A stretch of DNA of 64,000 nucleotides from Palaemon carinicauda. Taxonomy: Eukaryota > Arthropoda > Malacostraca > Decapoda > Palaemonidae. The notes below the pieces were generated by a model. It saw nothing but the letters and a program-made list of their open reading frames with translations, searched no databases and was not told the origin of the DNA. The position numbers were made by a program, and so were the translations under genes. Location of the stretch: positions 54,429,257 to 54,493,256 of the forward strand of contig NC_090751.1 in the NCBI RefSeq assembly GCF_036898095.1, given 5' to 3'. Shown one piece after another: positions 1 through 11,053 of this stretch. The number at the start of each line of letters is the position of its first letter. Position 1 is the stretch's first letter.

Positions 1-720
1 AAGCATGAGCTAGGCGCTCATGATAACGAGCACAAGCCAGACGATCATGATCACGAATTAGACGTTCATGATTAGGCTAGCAGTCATGTTCAAATGCTAA
101 ACACTAAACGCTCACGATTACGAGCTAAACGCCCACAATCAGAGGCTAAACCCTCATGATCATTAGCTAAACCCTCACGATCACAAGCTGCACGCTCACA
201 GTCACAAGCTTCACGATCACAAGCTACACGCTCACGGTCACGAGCTGCACGCTCACGGTCACGAGCTGCACGCTCACAGTCACAAACTAAACGGTCAGGA
301 TCACGAGCTAGAAGCTCAGTCATGAGTTAGACACAAACAATCACGAGCTAGACACTCACAATCATGAGCTAGATGCTCACGATCAAAAGCTAGACGCTCA
401 TGAGGTGGACGATCACGAGCTCGAGCCTCACGATTGCGAGCTAGATACTTACGATCACGATCTAGACACTCATGAGCTAAACGCTCACAAGCACGAGCTC
501 GAGGTGCTTATGATCACGAGCTAGACACTCGATCACGAGCTAGATGCTCACTATCAGAAATTAGACGCTAACGCTCATGAATTAGGTGCTCGCACTCACG
601 AGCGAGCTGCTCACGCTTACGCTTTCCTGCGAAATGCTCACGCTCATGAGTGATTCGCTCTCGCTCTATTGCGCGGCGCTTGCACTCATGAATGAGACAC
701 TCGCTCTCGTGTAAGGTGCT
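1..720 (-). repeat. Degenerate 21-bp minisatellite, open on the minus strand
   Basis: The stretch is built of degenerate units around GCTCACGGTCACGAGCTGCA. The clearest are 21-bp copies near 185-275. Because 21 bp is seven codons, the minus strand stays open for 77 codons (90-323) and reads as a charged heptad array of the type ARDRER. Toward 330-720 the units become irregular but keep the GAGCTAGACGCTCA core. Low-complexity in-frame repeats of this kind also occur in the gag regions of other DIRS copies in the window, so this could be the eroded gag spacer of such an element. That link is inference. No other gene is visible here. Confidence 0.7.
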
Positions 721-1203
721 TGTTATGTATTTTGTACTTTAATACTATATGCACTACGGGTATTAAGAGTAATGTTCCACAGTATTGCATTGATAGAACA
801 TGTTTAGACATACAGAATAAGTGTAGTAGCGTATGGTATGAAAGATTTAATCATTAATCAATTGTCCTAAAGTTAGGATTTGATTCTTCTTTTGTATTAC
901 ATTAGGATTCAATCTTTTGTAGAGTGATGCTCACTTGTTATTTTTGTATTGTTGTTTACGAGTTTTGTTTACATATTCTCACTGGAAACTTACATGTTGT
1001 TATAGGAGATCTGAGATGTAAGCCTGAGAGAAATTAAACGTATTTTGATAAGAAGTCTCTGATTCTATCTCACCTACACGGAAGACAAGTCGGCAAAGAT
1101 GCTGGGATAGGAACATTCTCAACAAACTAACAAGTTAACTTATTATTCCAGTTGAGTGAGCTGATACCAAGTACAGTAAGTGTGATGTAGGCCAAACATC
1201 ACA
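721..1203. mobile_element. Solo-LTR-like insertion splitting the minisatellite
   Basis: A 483-bp block without the GAGCT/CGCTCA repeat starts with TGTTATG and ends with CATCACA. The repeat resumes immediately on both sides. The five bases before it are GTGCT and the five after it are GCGCT, a possible 5-bp target duplication with one mismatch. TG...CA ends and the clean interruption fit a solo LTR. No internal coding region or second LTR was found. The family is not assigned. Confidence 0.5.
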
Positions 1204-1290
1204 GCGCTCATGCTCACGAGCAAGACGCTCATGCTCTCGTGCATGACGCTCACACTCTCGTGCGGGGCTCTCCCGTGTAAAGCACTCAAG
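1204..1290 (-). repeat. Continuation of the interrupted minisatellite
   Basis: The GCTCATGCTCACGAGCAAGA-type units resume directly after the LTR-like block and run to about 1270, where they abut the reverse transcriptase fragment on the minus strand. They resemble the units at 600-715, supporting one array split by an insertion. Confidence 0.6.
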
Positions 1291-1291
1291 T

Positions 1292-1698
1292 CTATTTTGC
1301 TAGTCTTAAATCAAGGTAGGGGGAGAAGTGCCGACTTATCGGAATATGCCAATAGGTGTCTGTAAAATCAATGGAGATGGTGTAGGCCCCTTGTGGTTTT
1401 AGGGTCCGTATTTGCGAGATAGTCAGCATTTGGAACTTGTCGTTCAGAATGACTTTGTTTAGTGGGGACAAGTCCAGAATAGTTCGAAGAGTGTTCGAAT
1501 CTCTCTTGGGCATGCATAATAGCCTCCCTGGAAAGTTCGTGGATTTTGTGCAACAGATGACTCCCTGCCAGAGAAGATCCTGTACATAATCCTCCAAGAA
1601 TGAGGTTGTGGGTTGGAAGAACCTCTTGAACTGGGATGGTTTCTGTCTCCATTTCCAACCTGGTCTTTTTGAGACTGTGCTGTGAGTCCAGGGATCAA
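1292..1698 (-). pseudogene. Reverse transcriptase N-terminal fragment of element M
   Basis: The minus strand encodes the first RT blocks: a VPKRDS-like block (MPKRDSNTLRTILDLSPLN) and the motif-A region TISIDFTDTYWHIPI. Aspartate of the DFTD segment corresponds to the first catalytic aspartate of retroelement RTs. Translation continues from upstream as REFDPWTHS through FLEDYVQDLLWQG. The fragment stops at about 1292-1310, before the FGL and YLDD blocks, so it cannot be an active polymerase. A stop separates it from the preceding gag tail. Confidence 0.75.
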
Positions 1699-1705
1699 AC
1701 TCCCT

Positions 1706-3683
1706 TCAGTCCCTGAACAAGTAAATTCGTCCCCCTACCAGGAACTCCTCGGATTTGTGAAGGACCTGCGTCTTTAAGCGCCTTGCCTCTACTTCCTCGG
1801 CCTCTAGGCTGACCGCCCTTTCCAGACCTTTCCCTGCCACTAGCGCTCTTCTTTTGAGCTCTGTCAGGGTGAAATGTAATGGGGGCTCTCTCACACTGGA
1901 TTGAAGGTGGGAGACTGATACATACTGCTGGGGAACTGTGTACACAGTCTGAGGGATGACGGCAACTGAGACTGTTGGGAAAGGAAAAGATTTCCTTCCC
2001 TTAAAGTGTCTCCTGGGCTTCTTGCCCCGGGTTTGAGGTCCTTCACTGAGGGTAAACTTCCTTTTAAAGGACATACCCCATTTTTCTATATGGCTCTTAT
2101 TCTCCTCAGCCGCCTAGTCCATGACTTCCTTAACCGATTTCTTGGGGAAGAGGTTTTTCCCCCAGATATTGGAGTCAATTAGCTTTCTAGGTTCATGCAT
2201 GATCGTAGCAGCGGCTAGGACGTGTTCTCTACTTGGTCTTCTGGCTAGGAAGAAAGCATGGAGATCTCTATGGAACATGGCTAGGTGAGTCTTTGCCAGG
2301 ACTGGGAAGAGATCCGATTTGGAATAGTTTCCAATTAGCATCTTTAGATAAGATTTTATGGATAAAGAGGCAGATAGTTTCTCTTTAGCTTCCAATTTTT
2401 CCCATAATAAGGATTTGTGAATTGTGGGCAGTTTCTCATTAAACTGCTTGCCTCCGATGTCTTTATCTAGTTTTCCAACAGTAAAAGTAAGTTGGACATC
2501 CTCCCAACTGTCCAAATCATAAAGAAGGGTTAGGGAGACAGGTTTGGACTCTTCTAGCATTGGCAATGGTCTGCTCTCCAGTACTGCTTTCTTCACAACC
2601 TCTAAGCTTTTAGAGGCGAAAGGAAAGACAGTATCCTTGGGGGCTACAAAGGTGGCCTGCTGCTTGCTGAGATGAGAAAGTTGGGTATTGGTGAATTCAA
2701 CTGTCTTTAGCTCCTTAACCAAGAGAGATTGAGCCTTTCTGTGGTCCAGGATAATTGTTTCCTTAGGGATCCTATCATCCCTAATGGATGCTTCCGAGTT
2801 AAATCTTACATAGCATTAAGGATAACTCTCGATCGATAGGAAGAATTCTTAGTCCGAGACTGGCTTGGAACCCAAACCCACTCCGATATGGAGGTAACCT
2901 TCACTTAAGGCCATATGCTCAGCATAACGCCAAGGGTTCTTAACTGTGCATTCAGGTAGGCTCGAAGCTGGGGGAGCCTTAGAAGTAGGTGCCTTTTGTA
3001 GAGCTTCTGTTCTCACCATTAGGTCTGCTTGAGAACATTCATGTTTGGCGTTTAGGTTTTCCATGAAGGCTTTCATGGATGCCATAAAGTCCATTTGCTC
3101 TGGAAACAAAGGTTTATCCGGCATAGACGCTGGCACCTGAGCAGCAGGAATGGGGGAACCAGTTAAAGAAGTATTGGTAACTGTACTCACTCGAGGCACA
3201 TCCAGTGACTCCTCGGAGGCTTCCATGGTCGGCAGGATCCTCTCCCTTTCTAACGACACAGAAGAAGCTGTCGACATATTGTCAGCGTCTAGGCTCATGA
3301 CTTGCAGAGCATCCCGAATTTCATCATCCGCATGATCTACCGGTACCGGCGGGAGTTGAACTGTCGGGAAGTGGTGACCAAAAACAGCAGTCACCCTGGC
3401 CTTGGGGAAGAGGAGGTCCTTCAGTTCCATAGAAGAAAGATAAGGGGCACCTTGTTGAAAGCTCATCTGGAAGCCTCTAACTCCGACTCCGTTCTTGCAT
3501 GTTCAAGGAGACGTCAGTGGCATGGAAACTGGTGTGAAGGATGTCCTTGCAAACCTGACAGTTAGTCAGTTCCCAGATTGCAAGTGACCCTTTGGAAACA
3601 CGACAGTCTTCATGTTTCCGGCAAGTCTTGTGGCCACAGGGCAACTTGACTCGCCTAATACAGGTGACCGTTGAACAATCCAT
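1706..3683 (-). pseudogene. gag of DIRS-like element M (broken)
   Basis: Three minus-strand segments join in order. 3477-3683 is a cysteine/histidine-rich N-terminus with CGHKTCRKHEDC and NCQVC, probably zinc binding. 2849-3466 is a proline- and serine-rich region. 2114-2722 is an alpha-helical block of about 200 residues that I take to be the capsid, containing FHRDLHAFFLARRPSREH. It ends in VMD followed by a stop, after which 1706-2074 supplies a basic tail (RGKKPRRHFKGRKS) suited to nucleic-acid binding. Intact, it would form the virus-like particle around the element RNA. Stops and frame changes between segments show it is dead. Capsid assignment rests on position and composition, not on a recognised motif. 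Confidence 0.6.
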
Positions 3684-3689
3684 TTCATC

Positions 3690-5354
3690 AGCAACCTGTA
3701 AAGAAGAAAAAATTTCAATGAGTACAAATCATTAGAAAATTTTCCTTCTTAAGAATAAGCATACATATGAAAATTTATACATAAAATGAGTAAGATGAAT
3801 CCTAGCCTAAATAATCCTACCAGCTTAAATATGGCTTAAGACTACAAAGTAATGGAGACTCATGCGAAACAACTCAGAAATCATTGGAAATTTATGAAAA
3901 CTATCAATGACAGTGTGGTAGGAATATGGAGGAAAGGTTTACATCAAAGGAACACCAGTATCTCCAAATTTGGGCTATAAGACAACCTAAAATGACAAAT
4001 TCACTTATCATATTCCCCAAGCCAGTAACAACTGCCCCCAAAGTAGCCAAGATAAAACTGACCTTTCAACACCCAAGACATGTCGACACAATGCTGCAGA
4101 GGCATTGTCAAGTCGACAGGAAGAGAGTGGACAATCCCATAAGGAAGGGTCCATAATCAGGGGGAGAGGTACAGGAATGAAGGGCAGCGAATAAGGGAAC
4201 CTGCCAAGACCTGGTCATTATCATTAACTTAGGAAAATAGTGGGTTTAGCCCGTAAGATAATAAAGAGCCGTACAAAACGGCTTGGACGCTAAGATTCGG
4301 AAATTAAAAGGATATCCTGACAATCAGGTGGGATCCAGTCGACCAACTTTAGAGGACAATGTTCCTCAGATATGGATGAGGATAGGAAGAAGCAGATGAC
4401 CAGTCTAAGGTTGCAGCTAAGGCAGCAGAGAGAATGTCTCATAGCCAGCACACACCCAGTGCTAGGAGAACTCGAGCTGACGAGACTGGAAGTATTGACA
4501 GAAGGCGAAACTTCTGCCGAGATTGGCTACCCAGGCAAAGTAGTCAAGATTCCGCAGCAAGAGGTACATAGCACAGGACGGGAAGCTGCAGTCACAGATC
4601 AGGCAACTGCCAAGGTGGCTGAGGAGAATCCCAAGGGGTACCAACTCTTTGCCTGAATAGGGTTAGGTCATAGGAAGAACTGTGCAGGCAAGCCTAGCCC
4701 ACCTAACGGGGGAGGGAAAAACTCAATTGCTAGGGTAAGATGACTAGACAAGAGGAAGTGTAGTTCTTAATACAGTCAGGTTATGGCCTAACCAGGAAGG
4801 GGAAGAGCATAGGAATCACCCAAGGATGGTCTCTAAGGTGGCCGAGAGATTTAGTCCAGGGAAGGAAGTCTCGCCCACCAAGGGCCTGTATATATAGCCT
4901 AGCCTACAAGCTATCCTGTCCATGGGTGGCAACGAAGAGTACTTCAATTGCCATGGGACTAGACAGGGATGGGAACAAAGTTCCACAGCAGGTAGACACA
5001 CTAGCAGGCAGAAGAGATTCTGGATACCTCTTATGGTCCTATACAGCAGTATACCAAACAAAGTGGGCCATCTTCTGCAATTGGGACTATAAAAGGGGTA
5101 CTTCCCTGGTTAGAGCTCCTCTGAAGTTGATTTTGGATTTCTCATCTATCTTCATAAGGAGAAACTCCTCTTAGTCTGGGAGGTGAAAGTTGATAGCTAT
5201 CTTTAGTCAGGTCTTTTCTCATGAGGAGATTTGAACATTCTTTCCTGTCAAGAGAACTCTGATCATGCATGGGATGTAACCAAAGTTCTTAGGTTTCCTG
5301 AAGAGCTTCACTCTAAAAACAGATTTTCTCTTGGTATTACCCTGCTCACCTGTA
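3690..5354. other. No recognised gene; possible leader of element M
   Basis: The minus-strand Gag begins at 3683, so this interval sits where its 5' leader would lie. It contains short open frames on both strands (for example 4372-4656 and 4926-5174) with no recognisable domain. I see no RNA gene or terminal repeat. Confidence 0.4.
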
Positions 5355-5379
5355 GATTGTTTGGTCCGTAACTGGAATA

Positions 5380-5552
5380 CAAACCAATGCTATTTATAGG
5401 GGTTATTACTCTCAACAAAGCTGAAAGACGAGCCATTAGAATTTTAGCGAGGGTTAAGCACCTACCTGCTAGTTACTGGGGTGGGTGGGTGGGTGGGTTA
5501 GTAGCTTCCTCTCTCACTCGCACACCTGTGACTGTAACTCGCTTTGCTTATG
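5380..5552 (+). repeat. Left inverted terminal repeat of element A
   Basis: The sequence from ACAAACCAATGCTATTTATA through CTCGCTTTGCTT is the approximate reverse complement of 10857-11020. Shared blocks include CTATTTATA, the AAGCTGAAAGA/TTGAAAGA segment, CACCTACCT and CACACCT. A GGGT microrepeat is expanded at 5480-5500. Similar left ends occur at 39660 (element E) and 56560 (element G). Confidence 0.75.
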
Positions 5553-5672
5553 GCTCGGACGGAGAACGGTTGTTATTGCTCTTCCTCCTTACCAAATTTT
5601 CTGGACAGCCATTATTTACCAATTGTTTGCTTTTTCTTTGACAGTGTGTATGTGGTTGCTTGCTTCTCAACG

Positions 5673-7570
5673 ATGCGTACCTGCCCTGGTCCTGAGGGCT
5701 GTTTCTGCGGGACACTTATGTCTGTTGAAACAGATCCTCCCGGTTGTGTCCCTCATGCAGGGATCAACACTGCGATACCGTTAATACTTGTAGTGAATGT
5801 AGGGAGTGGTCTGCCTCCCAGTTGGAAATGTTTGGGCGATGACAGGAGGCAGCTAAAAGGGATTTTTCTCCTTTGGGATCTTCCTTGAGGCAGAAGAAAC
5901 CCAAAGCTTCCTTTGCCCCCCTGACCTTGCTCCGAAGTTCCTGCTGGGCTGGCTTCCCTCTGGGAATCGTCGAGTAGTAGCCCCGGACATTTAACTCCTG
6001 GGTAACTAAGGTCCTAGCGAAGCGGCCCCGCCTCTCCCCCCTGAGTGAGACCTTGCTCTTTTCTTATATTTTACAGGTGTGCGGAGTTGCACCGATCTTC
6101 CCCTTCCGAGGTCGACCAATGAACCTGCTTAGCATCGACCTTCAGGTCTTGGGAGTCTTCTGCAGCCATTCCTGCGGACTCCGGTCCTGCTTCAGCTTCT
6201 ATTCCTGCCGCCATTGCCGAAGACTGCACTCCCCCCCTCGCCGATCATCCTTGGGGGGTGGAACAAAGTCCGAGGCATGTCTCCTGCGGGTGATCACCTC
6301 TCGTTCGCGAGAGAGACTAGTCATAGAAACTCCTCTTCGGAGGCCTTCTGGTAACCAGCCTGCTGCTCTGTCCTTCCCTGCGGAGGCTCGTCTTCGCCAT
6401 GCTTGTCCTCCTTGCCTCAGACGTTCTCCTTCGCCTTCGGCAAAGTGACATCTGTTTGGGTCGCCGTCCTCCGCTGAAGTACGATCCCCTTCAGAGGATC
6501 CTCCTTCACATAGAGCTCGCCAACCCGACGAGTCTCGTCAGTCACGCTATGCTTATCTTGTTTTCCGACATTCGCATGTGTCATTGGACTCTGCCCAATC
6601 TTGGTCGTTTGTCAGCCGAGAGCCAGCCTCCCGGCGTTCGCCACAGTATCTCTCCTATCCATCGGCTCATCAACGAACTCTGGTTCATAGTTCGACAGCT
6701 GGTTCCAGCCACCTGGTCGATCATCCCTTGCCAACTCACCAGCATGCTATAGTTCACCGTTCATGGACTTCTCCAGTGGTTCGCTGTGGTTTGTTCGTCC
6801 CCAGTTTACCAATCGCCGACTAGCCAATTACGGGTGGAAGACTAGGAACATTCTGTCAGTCCTAAACCGTTGGAAGCGGAACAGAGAGAGTCCGAGCACG
6901 TCTTCCTGCAGGTTTTGGCCTGCATGAGTTCCCTCAATGGACTGGCTGACCCAGAGACAGTTCCTCAAGAGGGCCAAGACACGGTCATAGACTGTGTCTT
7001 CGGCTCTTAGAAACACACCCAGTCCAATGCAGCCCCGCCCTGGTCTCAAGGCCTGGAGTGCCCGACGGAAGGTTCTATTTCGGCTCACCGGATCCTCTGG
7101 CTCCCGTCGCATAGGCTCATCCTCTAGACTCCTCCCACCTCCTGGTATTCAGCATAGGAAATACTACAAGGTCCTTGATGAGCCTCTCCTGGCCCTTCCT
7201 CTACATCATTCCTCAGAGGAAATGACAAAGGGGATCTCTCTTGAGGGACCATGAGATCCTCAATCAGGAGGTGGCAAAGTATGCCATGCAGGCTAGTTCG
7301 TGGCTAGATCTCTGTATGGGGTCTGTAGGGAAACCTGGTGTAGACTGAGAATTTATCCAAGGAGAGCTCTAGGAAGTCTATAGAGACTTATCTTTTATTG
7401 GGCACTCGTATCATAGCGTTCCTTTCCTAACCCATCAGGTAGTAAATTTGTGGGCAAACACCATTCTAAGTAGGAGGGACTTGATAGTCGAGAGGTTTCA
7501 TCGCTAAGTCCCATAAAGTGAGATTGTAAACCTGCGGAACTCCTCTCTGAAGGATTTTTACCCGTTTGAG
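5673..7570 (+). pseudogene. gag of element A (broken)
   Basis: A start codon at 5673 opens a cysteine-rich N-terminus (MRTCPGPEGCFCG). After one frame change it continues as NTCSECREWSASQLEMF, a pattern shared with elements C, G and H. The middle part carries the family block AACAAAGTCCGAGGCATG at about 6260-6280. A later block with HRKYYKVLDEPLLALPLHHS (about 7150-7210) matches RRYYNVMSEPFPALPLDHS in element G and is probably capsid. Multiple stops and frame shifts make it non-functional. No protease is visible, as is usual for DIRS elements. Confidence 0.6.
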
Positions 7571-8024
7571 CTGTGAGATGTCAAGCGAGCTGCAGAGAGA
7601 TGGAGGAAGTCCCACCAGGACTCCCTTCTCCATAGGGCCTTAACATTCCAGGCTTATAGACCTGCCTCTCAGCTGCAAAACAAAAAAACCAAAACCAACA
7701 GCAAGCAGGACGACACTGAAGGATACGAAGGTGTCTAAGGAGCCTTTTCTTGCTAATGACAAGAAAGGCACCAAGTCCTCCCATAGAGGGAAGAATCCTG
7801 GAATGGGTGGCCAAGGCTGCAACTGCTAGGATGGGCAATCCCCTCAATGGTCCACCAGTGGGGGTATGCTTACAATTCTGTTGGCAGAGGTGGATGCAAC
7901 TCGGGGCCAAACCCTAGACAGTCTCCGTGATTCGTTCAGGCTATTGCTTTCTGTTCATTCAATCTCTCCCTCCACTAACCAACACAACAGTGACAATGAG
8001 CTCCTATGCGAAGGGATCCGCAGC

Positions 8025-8590
8025 CATGTTGGAGAAGGGCGCTCTCCCAGAGGTCCTCGGCAACTCCCCAGGCTTCTTCAGTCGACTCTTTCTTGTGTAA
8101 AAGGCGTCTGGAGGCAGGAGACCAGTCATCGACCTCTCGGCTCTGAACAAGTTTATCAAAAAAACTCTGTTCAGCAGGAGACCGCAGACACGGTCAGACA
8201 AGCGGTAAGACCACAGGACTTCATGTGCACACTAGATCTAAAGGACGCATACTTCCTGATCACTATCCATCTGTCTTCAAGGAAGTATCTCAGAATCACG
8301 CTGGACGAGAAATACCTGTTCAAGGTACTGTGCTTCGGTCTTTCTATAGTACCTAAGGTTTTCACAAGATTATTTGCCCTAGTGTCATCTTGGGCTCACG
8401 GAATAGACATCCATCTCCTATGTCATCTGGACGACTGGTTGATTGTAGCAGACACACGGTGGCGACCCTTTTTCAGCACCAAGACAAACTTCTGGGGCTT
8501 TGCCAAGATCTAGCAATCGTGGTAAACCTCAAGAAGTCATCTCTGCTTCCCTCTCAACGACTGGTACACCTAGGAATGATAATACAGTAG
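8025..8590 (+). pseudogene. Reverse transcriptase of element A (frameshifted)
   Basis: Successive RT blocks are readable in different frames: GFFSRLFLV and RPVIDLSALNKFI (about 8060-8160), [14 protein letters not shown] with motif-A aspartate (about 8230-8270), LCFGLSIVPKVFTRLFA (about 8330-8385), and HLDDWLIVA (about 8420-8450). The last holds the two aspartates of the YLDD box with tyrosine changed to histidine. A thumb-like LAIVVNLKKSSLLPS follows. The order is canonical for DIRS polymerases. A stop after LFLV and further frame changes inactivate it. Confidence 0.75.
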
Positions 8591-8819
8591 ACACCAATCT
8601 TCACAAAGCCTTCCCATCAGACGACAGGGTAGTGAGGCTAATGAAGGTTGCAAGACCTTTTCTCAGACAAGAAGAACTCCTAGCCCAGTGGTGGTTATAT
8701 CTTCTCGGGCACCTATCATCCATGGCCCATCTACTCCCCATGGCCGCCTCAGGATACGATTTTTCCAATGACGGCTAAAGTCCAACTGGAATCAGGCCTA
8801 CGATTCCGTGGACATTCTA

Positions 8820-9300
8820 ATCCCCATGGGACCAGAAGAATGGATGGACCTCGAGTGGTGGGTGGCAGACGAGAATGTGCTAAAGGGTATCGACCTACTT
8901 GTCCCTTTCCCGGATTTGATGTTCTTCTCAGATGCATCAAAAGAGAGGGGGGGGGGGGGCACATGCTGCACCACACGACCTCAGGTCTATGGTCAGAGTT
9001 CAAAAAGTACCAGCAGATATATCTCTAGGAGATAAAGGCTGCTTTCTTGGCCCTTCAACAGTTCCAGCAGTTCCTGGTGGGCCACTCAGTGGTGGTAATG
9101 AGCGGCAACACTACAGTAGTGGCTTACATCAACAAGCAAGGCAGCCCCTATCTCATCTGGCAGTAGAAATACTGAGATGGGCAGAAGTCAACTAGGTGAC
9201 CTTATCAGCTCGCTTCATTCCCGGCAAAAGTAATGTGCTTGCGGACAACCTGACCAGAGCAACTCAGATAGTGGGCTCTTGAGTGGTCTTTCAATCATCT
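8820..9300 (+). pseudogene. RNase H domain of element A (broken)
   Basis: The order is typical of a retroelement RNase H: LMFFSDASKE with the first catalytic aspartate (about 8915-8945), EIKAAFLAL-like sequence, SGNTTVVAYINKQG (about 9100-9145), and the end block RFIPGKSNVLADNL (about 9215-9250). A run of about 13 G at 8946-8958 replaces the expected EGWG segment and shifts the frame. Several stops follow. It lies between the RT and the recombinase as in other DIRS elements. Confidence 0.65.
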
Positions 9301-9329
9301 AGTAGCCAAAAAGATCCTGACTTAGTGGG

Positions 9330-10229
9330 GTTCCCCAATAGTGGATCTGTTCGCAACGGCCCTGAACTTCAGAGACTCGTACTGCTCCCCAGTTGTGAAC
9401 CCCAAGGCTCTCTTTCAAGATGCATTCCAACAGCAATGTGACAACATCGACGTTTACGCCATTCCCCTTTTCTGTCTGATGAGAAGAGCACTCAATACAA
9501 AGTTACGTACTTACCTGTCCCATGTTGGAAGTAAGACCTTCTTCATGGAATGTGGTTTGGGTTCTTCGGTCCCTGAAGGGTCCTCCCTGCGAACCATTAT
9601 GCCAGGCAACAGATCGCCACCTCACGAAGACGGTTTTCCTACTCACTTTGGCTTTGGCTTAAAGAGTTAGCAAATTTCATGGTCTCTCACATGACATTGC
9701 CCATACAAGGGGATGGTGAGAGGTAAGCTTCAGCTTCGTCCCTAAGTTTATAGCAAAGCCTCAGAATCCCGGGGAAGAGGATCCTAGATTCGATTCCTTC
9801 CGGATAACAAGTCTCCGTTCGGTAACCAACGACCTAGATCGACTGTTACTATGTCCAGTAAGGAGTTTGAAGTACTACCTTAAAAAAAAACAGCAGCCGC
9901 TTGCCCCCTGTGTGCCAGCACTTTTTGTCAGCACGGGTAGGGTCAAGAGGAGGATCACAAAAAATATCATCTCTGCTTTGATTCGCAAGGTCATCGATCT
10001 CACGCTAATTCCAGATCCTCCTCCGACACGACAACTTAGAGCTCACAAGGTCGGGGGCATAGCTATGCCCCTGGCCTTCAAACGTAACTACTCTGTGGTG
10101 CAGGTTATACAAGCTAGTGTGTGGAAGCATCAGACGACCTTCACCTCCCACTACTTGCGAGAGGTGACCCACAGGAAACTTGATACGGTCTCTATTGGTC
10201 CTGTGGTGGCTGTACAACAGCTGGTTTAA
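9330..10229 (+). pseudogene. RNase H-recombinase bridge and truncated tyrosine recombinase of element A
   Basis: 9341-9500 encodes the bridge DLFATALNFRDSYCSPV through DVYAIPLFCLMRRALN, which in the family continues for over 100 residues. Here it jumps at about 9500-9515 into the middle of the recombinase (SEVRPS-like), so the core-binding half is missing. The catalytic part is still legible. A stop immediately precedes RVSKFHGL, which would hold the first catalytic arginine. The HxxR box reads RAHKVGGIA, so its arginine is glycine. FTSHYL near 10140 supplies the tyrosine. The reading ends with GPVVAVQQLV and a stop at 10229. It is certainly inactive. Confidence 0.75.
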
Positions 10230-10699
10230 TAACTCAAGCTCCTTGATGGATAAGCACCAGGAGGTTAGGGCATTGGTTACCAGGTTTCAGTCTAAGTGAC
10301 TGAATAAGAAAGACTGGCTCTTTCTTTTCTTCAATCTCCCCTCTCTTGGGGAAATCAGCATCCAGGGTCCTCTGCACAGCTGACCTCAACCAACTGCAGG
10401 TAAACTATTGTTCGCTTTTGTAATATAGTATTGTTTCAGTACTGTTATGTCTCTATACCCTGGCGAGGTGGTTTTGGGAATGTCCCAGTGACCTTGGATG
10501 ATTCTTATTACTTGAAAGAATTCTTACCTTGACAGTCACATTGTTAGTATCACAAACACAGCTTGTGTAGGCTGCAGACCATGCATAGTAAGGTTTTAGC
10601 AAGGTGTAGGGTTTCTATCTACTATGTGCTAACACAGGTGAATCCCAGGGTCAAAGCCAAAAAGCCAGATTGGAAGCTACTTCCATTCCACCCTCCTAA

Positions 10700-10830
10700 T
10701 GGGTGAGTCAACCCCTATAAATAGAGTTGGTTTGTATTCCAGTTACTAAACGAAAGACAAGTTAGAAAGTAATTTGTATTCCTCCTTATGATACAAACCT
10801 GCAGCTATTTATACAAATTGGCATGCCATC
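10700..10830 (+). repeat. Internal complementary region of element A
   Basis: The first part (AACCCCTATAAATAGAG through TTTGTATTCCAG) is the reverse complement of the left end. The second part (AATTTGTATT through TACAAACCTGCAGCTATTTAT) is the reverse complement of the right end. The region therefore joins copies of both termini back to back. This is the hallmark used by DIRS elements to rebuild full ends from a circular intermediate. Confidence 0.75.
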
Positions 10831-10856
10831 GCTGTCCCCCTCCAAGTCCTACCTCC

Positions 10857-11020
10857 AAGCAAAGTGAGTTATAGTCATAGGTGTGTGAGTGAGAGGGGTA
10901 GGTACTCCCCCCTCTGCCAAGTAGAGGTAGGTGGTTAATCCTTGCTGAAATTCTGATCGCTTGTCTTTCAACTTTACCAAAAGTAATACCCCTTATAAAT
11001 AGCTACAGGTTTGTATTGTT
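10857..11020 (+). repeat. Right inverted terminal repeat of element A
   Basis: Reverse complement of the left terminal repeat at 5380-5552, ending in CTATAAATAG-type sequence followed by a TTTGTATTGTTAGGAAAAAT tail. The same end, with small differences, closes elements B (24240) and E (43390). Confidence 0.75.
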
Positions 11021-11053
11021 AGGAAAAATAGAAAATACTTCCAAATTTTGTCA

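Larger units (their letters stand above)
1292..3683 (-). mobile_element. DIRS-like retrotransposon fragment: gag plus start of RT (family M)
   Basis: Read on the minus strand from 3683 down to 1292, this is a colinear Gag followed by the amino-terminal part of a reverse transcriptase, cut off after the first catalytic motif. Frames are broken at about 3470, 2840, 2115 and 1705. The RT style (LDLSPLNKVI then DFTDTYWHIPI) matches tyrosine-recombinase retroelements. No recombinase, terminal repeat or internal complementary region belonging to it was found, so the 3' half is missing. It differs clearly in sequence from the plus-strand elements A, B, E and G. Confidence 0.65.
5355..11053 (+). mobile_element. 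DIRS-type retrotransposon copy A (family I), nearly full length, degenerate
   Basis: The element has the DIRS-1 layout. A left inverted terminal repeat (about 5380-5552) is followed by gag, reverse transcriptase, RNase H and tyrosine recombinase, then an internal complementary region (about 10700-10830) and a right inverted terminal repeat (about 10857-11020). All coding parts are on the plus strand and all are broken. The recombinase has lost its N-terminal core-binding part. Ends were set by where the internal complementary region stops matching the two termini. No target-site duplication is expected, because DIRS elements insert by tyrosine recombinase. It lies upstream of the first visible thiolase exon, in an intron if the gene begins outside the window. 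Confidence 0.8.

Noticed and set aside
1..720. CRISPR-like regular repeats
   Set aside because: Units are contiguous and degenerate with no unique spacers, in a eukaryotic genome; this is a minisatellite.
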